64,000 nucleotides of DNA from Fusibacter_A sp965140735 (GTDB taxonomy: Bacteria; Bacillota; Clostridia; Peptostreptococcales; Acidaminobacteraceae): positions 2,728,001-2,792,000 of the forward strand of contig OZ223306.1 in assembly GCA_965140735.1 (NCBI GenBank), written 5' to 3'. Position 1 is the stretch's first letter. Every line of letters starts with the position of its first letter. Positions 1-7,800 of this stretch are shown one piece after another. The translations under genes were made by a program, and so were the position numbers. The notes under the pieces are model-generated. The model was not told the origin of the DNA. It worked only from the letters and a program-made list of their open reading frames with translations, and did not search any database.

Positions 1-772
1 CTAAAAAACCAATCTTCTTTAAGTATTCAATGTTCTCCATGCCTGTTCGTTTTCTTACAATCGCAATTTCACCTTTGTTTTCTGAGGCATGTGTGTGAAG
101 TCTTACGCCGTAGGTCTTGCTCATTTTAACACTTGCTTTAAGTAATGCCTCAGAGCAAGAAACCACAAATCTAGGCGCAAGTGCATATTCAATTAAGCCA
201 TTATTCGTTTGATGCCATTTTTTAATCAATCTCTCACTTTCAGCAAGGGATGCTTCTAAACTTTCCATGAGCCCTTTTGGGACGCCTTCATTATAGTCCA
301 TCATGCATTTTCCGCTGATGGCACGTATACCCATTTCCTTCAAAGCTTCAAAGCTTGATTCCGTATGATTGACTGTTTCCATGTTGACAATTGTCGTTGT
401 GCCCCCCTTTAAGAGTTCACCAATCCCAACTTTTGAAGAAATATAGTTCGTCTCTGCTGTATGTGCAGCTTCTGATGGCCAAATTTTTGTCTGTAACCAA
501 TCCATTAACTGCAAATCATCTCCTAGACCTTTAAAAAGCGTCTGTGTCAAATGCGTGTGTGTTTGTATTAATCCGGGCAATATCAGTTGCCCTGTACAAT
601 CTATAAACGCTTCAAATTCATTAAGTTCTTTTTTTAAATCTTCTACATTTTCAAATGGATCGTGCTTGACTACTCTTTCTATTATTTCACCATTGATTAT
701 GACACTACCATAAAATACTTCCCTATTATAATTCATGGTCACAATTAGACCATTCCCCAGTACTCTTTTCAT
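1..772 (-). CDS. Amidohydrolase of the AtzA/TrzA/MtaD deaminase family, C-terminal part beyond the window
   Basis: Only the first 257 codons are here; the gene runs off the left edge. The ATG at 772 is preceded by GGAGTT seven bases upstream. The translation starts MKRVLGNGLIVTMN, then shows the metal-binding HTH motif in THTHLTQTLFKGLGDD near residue 90 and a second histidine cluster, LHTHASEN, near residue 230. These are hallmarks of zinc hydrolases that deaminate adenosine-like or guanine-like compounds (MTA/SAH deaminase, SsnA, guanine deaminase types). The exact substrate cannot be read from this part. A purine permease lies 1.5 kb away in the same orientation, which fits a purine-type substrate, but that link is inference. 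Confidence 0.85.
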   Translation of the reverse strand, partial: MKRVLGNGLIVTMNYNREVFYGSVIINGEIIERVVKHDPFENVEDLKKELNEFEAFIDCTGQLILPGLIQTHTHLTQTLFKGLGDDLQLMDWLQTKIWPSEAAHTAETNYISSKVGIGELLKGGTTTIVNMETVNHTESSFEALKEMGIRAISGKCMMDYNEGVPKGLMESLEASLAESERLIKKWHQTNNGLIEYALAPRFVVSCSEALLKASVKMSKTYGVRLHTHASENKGEIAIVRKRTGMENIEYLKKIGFL

Positions 773-871
773 CTTTCAACTCCATATCTGATTTTATATA
801 TCTATTCACACTATAAGTTTATAAGATATTAGCTTGGAGTTCATTATAAAAACCTTCCAATTCAATTACCG

Positions 872-1819
872 TTATTTGGTATTTTTTTGTCTCTGATGAA
901 TCTCTCTTACAGGTCTTAATAAATCTGGGTATCTCATAGACTTCATCTTAGGAAATGCGCGATATAGCCTTAAATCATAAATTTTCTCTGCAAGTTCTGC
1001 TTTAACATTTGCGGCTTCAGCTTGTTTCTTTTCAATTGCATCTTTTAGGTTATATTCTACAAAATCTAGACGTTCTTTAACTTCATGTTCAATTTTTTCT
1101 TTTAGATCCTCATTGAAATCTTCAAACTCTTCCATTTTACCTTTGAGATCAGCCGAAATGGCCTGACGTTTCACTTCAAAATCACCTCGAACGCGTTCAA
1201 TATCTTGACGTATCGGCAGACTAATTCTCTCTATATCGTTTTTAAACTGTGCGCTAAGTCTTTCAAGTTCTAAAATTAAGTTTCTAAGGTCAATCATACC
1301 TCTAACGGTTTTATAGCCATCAATCACAAAATAGAGCATCAAAATGCTACCTATACTCACATACATTGATCCTTGCAAATACGACAGTCCTTCCATGACC
1401 AAGGGATTAACAATTTTAACCACAAATACACCGATTGCCCCCCAATAAATTGAAAACCTTAAACAGATGTACCCTGACACATTGAACTTTCTATCAGAAT
1501 AATCCCACCACTTGGCATGAAACATCTTCTCTAAAAAGTATCCCGTGAGCCACTCAATAATCGATGTAACCAAAAGTACAATTAAAAACATCTCTAATAA
1601 GCCCAACACGCCGCTCGACATCACGTAACGGCTAAAAACTTCAACAATATTGATAATCGCTACTGCACCTACACCATAAATAGGACAAAATGGGCCATAT
1701 AAAAAGCCTCTATTAATCCATCTGTGCTCCTTGTAATACGCATAAATAACTTCTGTAACCCAACCAATAAAAGCATATGATACAAATACTAAAAAGACTG
1801 TTATAAAATTTGTGACCAT
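872..1819 (-). CDS. Putative ABC-transporter type IV membrane protein (CmpB family, PF06541-like) with C-terminal coiled coil
   Basis: 315 residues. The frame is open further upstream to 1924, but the ATG at 1819 (MVTNFITVFLVF) follows CGGAGGAAATT, so this start is chosen. The N-terminal 200 residues form about five membrane segments and carry the family signature FLYGPFCPIYGVGA; residues about 205-295 are highly charged and likely coiled coil. The family is annotated as a putative ABC permease, yet no ATPase gene is nearby and its function is not established. It lies 99 bases upstream of the amidohydrolase with no clear terminator between them, so co-transcription is possible. Confidence 0.75.
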   Translation of the reverse strand: MVTNFITVFLVFVSYAFIGWVTEVIYAYYKEHRWINRGFLYGPFCPIYGVGAVAIINIVEVFSRYVMSSGVLGLLEMFLIVLLVTSIIEWLTGYFLEKMFHAKWWDYSDRKFNVSGYICLRFSIYWGAIGVFVVKIVNPLVMEGLSYLQGSMYVSIGSILMLYFVIDGYKTVRGMIDLRNLILELERLSAQFKNDIERISLPIRQDIERVRGDFEVKRQAISADLKGKMEEFEDFNEDLKEKIEHEVKERLDFVEYNLKDAIEKKQAEAANVKAELAEKIYDLRLYRAFPKMKSMRYPDLLRPVREIHQRQKNTK

Positions 1820-1858
1820 AATTTCCTCCGATAAATCATAATTAATTATGATTTGTAA

Positions 1859-1887
1859 TTGATTTTTGCTTCGTATTTCGATATAAT
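1859..1887 (+). promoter_or_regulatory. Promoter-like -35/-10 pair with no downstream protein gene
   Basis: TTGATT at 1859-1864 and TATAAT at 1882-1887 are separated by 17 bases. Transcription would start near 1894 and run toward the hairpin at 1980-2002. The region is AT-rich, so chance occurrence is possible. Confidence 0.4.
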
Positions 1888-1893
1888 TAAGTT

Positions 1894-2013
1894 GCAGATT
1901 GCATTCCCGTGCAATTAATTCCATTTAACATTTTTTTGTACATACTTAAATCACAAACCCCGATTTAAATATGGTTATTGCCTTTGTATCTATTACAAAG
2001 GCGTATTTTTTTT
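1894..2013 (+). ncRNA. Candidate small RNA of about 110-120 nt
   Basis: The stretch is bounded by a consensus-like promoter (1859-1887) and an intrinsic terminator (stem GCCTTTGTA/TACAAAGGC, then a run of T). No plus-strand reading frame with a ribosome site lies inside it. It is divergent from the CmpB-family gene and overlaps that gene's upstream region, so it could also be an antisense transcript to that leader. Family unknown; the call rests only on promoter plus terminator spacing. Confidence 0.3.
1980..2002 (+). terminator. Rho-independent terminator reading plus strand
   Basis: A perfect 9-bp stem (GCCTTTGTA/TACAAAGGC) with a 5-base loop is followed by TATTTTTTTT at 2004-2013. The T tract lies only on the plus-strand side, although no plus-strand protein gene ends here. 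Confidence 0.6.
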
Positions 2014-2163
2014 GTTTTTTTATAGATTAAAGGCGTAAAAAATACTGTAAGAATTTATGACTGAGCTGTTCTGTTTTAATTATTTTATCCTAATTATAAC
2101 CGTCTGACAATGCCACATAAATATTTGCCATCTACAAAATAATAGCAATTGATTCATAATATA

Positions 2164-2202
2164 AAAAGTCTGTAGACAACGATATGTTGTTCACAGACTT
2201 TT
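2164..2202 (-). terminator. Terminator of the purine permease gene
   Basis: The stem AAAAGTCTGT...ACAGACTTTT continues inward with GACAAC/GTTGTT pairing around the loop GATAT. On the minus strand it ends in TTTTTATATT. It lies about 50 bases after the permease stop codon and could work in both directions. Confidence 0.75.
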
Positions 2203-2254
2203 CTTAGTATTTCGCGTTTTATTTCAAATTGTTCGCATCACTTATTTTAATACA

Positions 2255-3553
2255 TTAACCCATTATCAATTTAAGAATAAAGAATATACCAATCACATAA
2301 GTTATAATTGGAACTTCATTCCCTTTATTCGTGAACAGTTTAAGCAAGATATAAGATAGAACACCAAATACAATCCCCTCAGAAATTGAATATGCCAATG
2401 GCATCATTATGATGGTTAAAAACGCTGGAACAGCCTCTGTAAAATCATCAAAATCAATTTCCTTAATTGGGCTCATCATGAATAAGCCAACTAATACAAG
2501 AGCAGGTGTCGTTGCTGCTGAAGGAATCATAATAAAAAGTGGTGATAATAAGAGTGCCACTGCAAACATACCTGCTGCCACAACAGAAGTCAATCCCGTA
2601 CGTCCACCTTCTGCTACACCTGAAGCTGACTCTACATAAGTTGTTACTGTACTTGTTCCTAAAATTGCACCTATAGTGGTTCCAACTGCATCCGCAAACA
2701 GAGCTTGTTTTACCTTTGGCACCTTGCCATCCACAAGCATGTCCGCCTTAGTTGCCACACCAATCAAAGTGCCCACTGTATCAAACATATCTACAAATAA
2801 AAATACAAATAGAACTGAAAGCATATCTAAAGAAAAAATATCTTGCCATGCAAAATTGAAGAAATAAGGTGCTACAGGCATTTGCCAAAGTTTATCCGGC
2901 ATAGTTGTAATACCCATTGGAAAGCCAATAATTGTTGTTAAAACAATAGATATAAAAAGTGCACCCTTTACATTTAGGGCAAGTAATATCCCGGCAATAA
3001 CGATACCGATAAGTGCTAAAAGTCCAGAACCAGATGTTACATTTCCAAGCTGAACGATTGTATCACCATGAACAATCACACCGGCATTAGCGAGTCCAAT
3101 AAAGGCGATAAAAAGGCCTATCCCCACAGATATGGCACGCTTTATATTTGCAGGTAAAGCATTTATAATGGCCTCTCTGACGTTAAAGAAGGTCAAGAGC
3201 AAAAATACGATTCCTTCTAAGAATACAGCTGTAAGCGCAAATTCAAACGACTTATGCATCCCTATGACAACAGCATAAGCAAAAAAAGCATTTAGTCCCA
3301 TACCTGGTGCTAATACAAATGGCAAATTAGCGTAGAATCCCATAACTAATGTTGCAATAATTGATGCAATTGCAGTGGCTGTAAAAACTTTCATGAAATC
3401 CATACCCGCATCTGCTAGAGTAAGTGGATTGACAATAAGGATATATGCCATCGTCATAAAAGTTGTAAATCCAGCTACAACTTCTGTTTTCACTGTTGTG
3501 TGATGTTCTTTGAGTCTAAAATTCTTTTCAAAGAAGCCTGTATTTTTTTCCAT
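2255..3553 (-). CDS. NCS2 family purine permease (AzgA/PbuG-like)
   Basis: 432 residues with 12-14 hydrophobic segments. The N-terminal FTTFMTMAYILIVNP, then APGMGLNAFFAY and the later FLFVDMFDTVGTLIG and TSTVTTYVESASGVAEGGRTG match the AzgA-like branch of NCS2 transporters, which take up adenine, guanine or hypoxanthine by proton symport. The ATG at 3553 follows GGAGGGTGTTGAAAA. I looked upstream for a purine riboswitch and found none. The gene is monocistronic, with a terminator at 2164-2202. Substrate choice among purines cannot be settled from sequence alone. Confidence 0.9.
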   Translation of the reverse strand: MEKNTGFFEKNFRLKEHHTTVKTEVVAGFTTFMTMAYILIVNPLTLADAGMDFMKVFTATAIASIIATLVMGFYANLPFVLAPGMGLNAFFAYAVVIGMHKSFEFALTAVFLEGIVFLLLTFFNVREAIINALPANIKRAISVGIGLFIAFIGLANAGVIVHGDTIVQLGNVTSGSGLLALIGIVIAGILLALNVKGALFISIVLTTIIGFPMGITTMPDKLWQMPVAPYFFNFAWQDIFSLDMLSVLFVFLFVDMFDTVGTLIGVATKADMLVDGKVPKVKQALFADAVGTTIGAILGTSTVTTYVESASGVAEGGRTGLTSVVAAGMFAVALLLSPLFIMIPSAATTPALVLVGLFMMSPIKEIDFDDFTEAVPAFLTIIMMPLAYSISEGIVFGVLSYILLKLFTNKGNEVPIITYVIGIFFILKLIMG

Positions 3554-3918
3554 TTTTCAACACCCTCCATAATTCCAAATAAACAATGGACTACATGCCC
3601 AAATAAAGTACGTAACAATTTTATCAAACAAACATCAAAAACACAAATATTATTTTAATTTTCTTGTTTTTTTTTCGTGTTTTCTAAGATCGTTTGTATC
3701 TTTTTCACAATTTTGAGGTTTATCTCAGCACTATAGGCGCATTTTTAGATCTATATTTCACAATTTTTTCTTTTTAAAAATTACAAAGTCGTCATTTTTC
3801 CGAATATTCATACATAAAACAACCTCTAAAACAATAATTGAGAAACAATCATTAGATTTTAGAGGTCTATTTGCATGCTATATTCCTTTTTCATTACTTT
3901 TTATAAGGGTTTGCTTCT
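3554..3918. other. Upstream region of the purine permease
   Basis: 365 bases. The only structure I can support is the hairpin at 3823-3865. The remainder is AT-rich with several T runs and no conserved riboswitch core or small gene. Confidence 0.5.
3823..3865 (-). terminator. Terminator of the DUF554 gene
   Basis: The outer stem CCTCTAAAA/TTTTAGAGG (9 bp) encloses a second stem AATAATTG/CAATCATT with one G-T pair. The minus strand continues as TTGTTTTATG, a modest U tract. It lies 54 bases after the DUF554 stop codon. Confidence 0.65.
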
Positions 3919-4611
3919 CTAAACGAACACCCCTTTTATTAACGCATATACTATGGGCAATAATATACTTGGAAGCATATTCCCAATTTTAAGTTTTACG
4001 TTACTCACCATAGAAATTCCTAAACCTAGTATGAGCAATCCCCCAGTTGCAGACATTTGAACTACTACTGGATCAGTAAGCAATTGTTTCAATCCGCCTG
4101 CAGCTAGTGTAATCGTGCCTTCATAAACAAATACACTAACAGCTGAAAAAATAACGCCAACGCCCAATGTTGAAGCAAATATAATGGATATGATGCCATC
4201 TAAAACTGACTTCGCAAACAATATCTCATGATTGCCATTTAAGCCGCTTTCAAGAGCCCCCATAATCGCCATAGCACCAACACAATAGAGCAAGCTCGCC
4301 GTTACAAACCCTTTACTAAAAGTAGAACCCTCAGAAGAATATTTCGATTGAAGATAATCCCCCAGTCTTTCAAGTCTCTTTTCAATATCAATAATCTCTC
4401 CAATTACGGTTCCAATAACAATAAAGAAGATGATTTCCATAAGATATGGCGTGCCTTCAAGTGCACCTGACATACCAATGAGTATAATACACAAACCTAC
4501 CCCTTGCATTATAGATTGACTTACTTTTTCAGATAGACCACCTTTTAATAAAAGGCCACACAAACCGCCAACGACTATAGCGCATGTATTTACAATGGTT
4601 CCTAACATCAT
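3919..4611 (-). CDS. DUF554 (YqgA-like) integral membrane protein
   Basis: 230 residues with about seven membrane segments. It begins MMLGTIVNTCAIVVGGLCG and contains GESLEKRLE-like cytoplasmic sequence (EIIDIEKRLERLGDYL) near residue 80, typical of the DUF554 family. A start at 4623 is possible in frame, but its first codons contain the ribosome site GGGAGG, so the ATG pair at 4611/4608 is the real start region. The family is widespread in Firmicutes and of unknown function. It stands alone, with its own terminator and no obvious operon partner. Confidence 0.85.
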   Translation of the reverse strand: MMLGTIVNTCAIVVGGLCGLLLKGGLSEKVSQSIMQGVGLCIILIGMSGALEGTPYLMEIIFFIVIGTVIGEIIDIEKRLERLGDYLQSKYSSEGSTFSKGFVTASLLYCVGAMAIMGALESGLNGNHEILFAKSVLDGIISIIFASTLGVGVIFSAVSVFVYEGTITLAAGGLKQLLTDPVVVQMSATGGLLILGLGISMVSNVKLKIGNMLPSILLPIVYALIKGVFV

Positions 4612-4761
4612 TATGCCTCCCAAAATGTTCTCTTATAATGTATCATAGAATATTTTGTGGCACTAATCAATATTTATCATGCACAGAATTCTTATTTTAT
4701 CTCATTTATATAATATTCAAGGATTTTATCTAAATCTGTACTCTACAATTATTCAATTCAA

Positions 4762-4803
4762 AGAGGCTCCCTGCACTTCTATTAATGCGCGAAAGCCCCC
4801 TCT
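4762..4803 (-). terminator. Possible weak terminator of the surface protein operon
   Basis: AGAGGCT at 4762-4768 pairs with AGCC...CCTCT at 4794-4803 with a two-base bulge, and TTTG follows on the minus strand. The T tract is short, so efficiency is doubtful. Confidence 0.4.
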
Positions 4804-4817
4804 ATTAGCTCACTTTA

Positions 4818-7800
4818 TTATTGACTTCCCCTAACGGGCTCAATATACAAGAGATCATGTATGTTTCCTGTGATATCGATATCTGCTATCTCATGCTGTA
4901 TAAGGCCTTTTGTGGTATAGTCACCATGCCAATCTACGCCTTTTGGAATGACATAAAGTGTAGCTTTATAACTTGGCTTTAACCGTTCATTTTCAAAGCT
5001 CTGAGTGGAGTCTGCATAGGGCAGAGCGTATTCATACTGCCAGAGATCGCCTTCTGCTGTGCTCCCAACTTTCTTTAACTGCACTGGAAAGTACACTTTC
5101 ATGTGAAAATCGTCTTCATATCGGTAAAGATTGTTGTATTTATCCCAGTAGGTCATAGATTCCAGTTCTGGACTAAGCCTTAACATCGCCCCTTCTATCT
5201 CCCCTTGGATTAAAGCTTCAAAGATCACACATTCATGTGCTAAAAACCGGTGTGGCTCTACGGTGGTGACTTCACCTTTAAGTGTGGTCTGACCTCGCCA
5301 GTGATTCCAATAACCTCTGGCATCAAATGATTTCACGGTTACAGGTTTATAGTCAAAGAGCACTTCTGCTATAGCCCGATTTCCTGAGGCAGTTTTGGTT
5401 TCAAATCTGGCGATATACTGCCCTGTGGGTGCTGGTGTGCCAGTGGCTATGTCTGCTCCGATTAAACTGACATTTCTAAGCCATGTTGCTTCGTCTAAGA
5501 GATGATTTGATTTATGCGTCTCTGAGGTCTTAGGGATACTGAGGGTCTTTTCATAGGGTGTCCCTGAAAAGAGTTTAACGATGGTTTCTTTTGAGTATCT
5601 CCCTGTGATGCCTTTGAGATCATAGGCATTACCACTTTGAGTTGTTATACTAGCATTTAACTTCACTGGAGTAGTGATGCTAAAGTCCAGTGTTTTAATG
5701 ACTTGATCACCTGTTTTGACTTGATAACTTGTGCCATTTGTATTTTTAATGTCTTTCAGTTTTACCTCAACTTTATAGCCACCATCTTTGTAGGTTTCTG
5801 GGAGTCTTATGAGAATATCATGCCACTGTCTTCTCCCATTTGAATCTGTATAGGTGACCGTGTTGCTATTGGTGTATTCTGTATACTTTTGGTTGATGAG
5901 CCCATCGTTACTTTTGAGATCTATTTCGATGCCATGTGGAAGCACTCTGTCTACGATGATGTTGGTCAATCTAAGAGATTCAGATGCAGGGATGGCTGTT
6001 TTGCTAAATTCTGGTCGTTCTGTTTTGAGTTCACATGTTAATACCAGTGGCATTTCAGTAGGCATGGTAAAAGTTTTAACAATGCTATTTGTGGCGCCTT
6101 CTAAGTCTGTAACAATCTGTGAAACTTCTAGGGTGTCACCGTAGTTGAGTCCCCAAGGGATGCCATCGTGCCAACTGGGTTCTCCATTTAATCTATACTT
6201 GTATTCAACTTTTGTAATCCCATTCCAGTATGCGCCAATATGATCGAGATCATAAGCATAATTCAAAGGGCTAATCCCAATATAGGTAGACTGATAGTTG
6301 TAAGATAGGTCAAAGTTAGCAATGGGTCTGCGATGCACGTATACATCTATACTTGCGGGTTTAGATTTTTTTCTGTAGTTCCCAAAGATTTCGCTGTCAC
6401 TTCCAAGAGTGGGATTGTCAATGACATAGTAATCCAATTTGTATTTACCCACTTTATCAAATGATGTTGGAGGCCATACTAAGTCTGTATTGTTGTAAGT
6501 AGATAGACCTGTGCCATTTGTAAAGTAATTAGGGTCATGTGCCGTATGATAATAAGCATGAATCAGTGGATCTTTTTCATTATCCGTATATGAGCTATAA
6601 TAAGTGGCGGTGTCCTCTCCCAGTATCAAGTAAAGACCACCATCTGGGCTGAATTTGATCTTGTTTTGCTGATTGATTTCAGAGAGTATCGTTTCTAGTG
6701 AATTGAGTCCGTATTTTTTGCCTTGTGGGCTTGCGCTCACGAGTTGATTTAAAGTGATTTGTTGTGAGGTCAGCCCAGACATTTTATCATAGTACTGAGG
6801 ATCACAAGATGCCATGACAGTGAAATTATTGTTTTTAACATAGTCTAAGAGATCTGTTTTAGCTGATTTGAACGAATCGCCTTTTGCAAGATAGATCATG
6901 TACCTTGAGGATTTATCCCTTAGTGGCGTTGACTTAACCCCTTCTGTGCTGATTACTTCTATATTGCGTCCAAGGTAAGTTTTTCCGCCAGCTTCATTGT
7001 AAACCTCTACCCACTCAGCGTTTTCTGGTGGAGGTTTAAGAAAATATTGAAGTTTCCATTTTTCATTATCATTATTGCTTACATCTCTCTTTTCGGTATA
7101 TTCAATGCCCTTTTGTGCTAATATTTTTGTACCATTGAAATAAGCATGATAGTTATAAATATAACTATCTGTACGATAAGGAGAATCAAGACCGTATGAG
7201 CCTAACAATATATAGTTATAGTTACCACTATTTAGAGAAGGAATTAAACTTACAAAATCCTGTGGGAATTGTTTGTAAAGTTTTAATCTAGTTGTAAAAG
7301 GGGTTTCTGCATTATAATAATGTTGTCCACCTGTGTGCCATGTCAGTTTCCATCCACCACCTTCTGTTACAACTTCTAATAAAGCTTTATTAGAAGTAAC
7401 AAAATACATTTTATTATAGAAACTACTACCGTGATATTTTCTCGAGTGTACCACATCTATAAAACCATACTGTTCGATGTTTTCTATTTTGATTGCATTA
7501 ATTGTATTATCCCCGAATACTGTTACCCAAGAAGAATTGGGCCATCGCTTGACACCCGATCTAACATATCCGCCTACTCTACCGACCCTCTTCCCTGCGA
7601 CATAGAATTGATGATCTGCCGTCATGCCTACGATCATTGCATCCATACATTCGATTTTTACAATGTTGTTAAACCCAAGAATTTGAACAAAATCACTGAT
7701 ACCAGCGTCTCGTCTAAAGTAGTCTTGGTTTTCATAAATAGCACCTGATATATCATGAAGACCCGAGTCAATATTACAGCCTGTCTTCCATACTGTTCCA

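Larger units (their letters stand above)
1820..2254. other. Intergenic region with a candidate small RNA gene and a terminator hairpin
   Basis: 435 bases with no supported protein gene. It holds a plus-strand promoter-like pair at 1859-1887, a plus-strand terminator-like hairpin at 1980-2002 with a T tract, and the purine permease terminator at 2164-2202. Between 2014 and 2163 I see only AT-rich sequence without features. Confidence 0.5.

Noticed and set aside
3554..3918. Purine riboswitch upstream of the purine permease
   Set aside because: No conserved three-way-junction core could be found on the minus strand.
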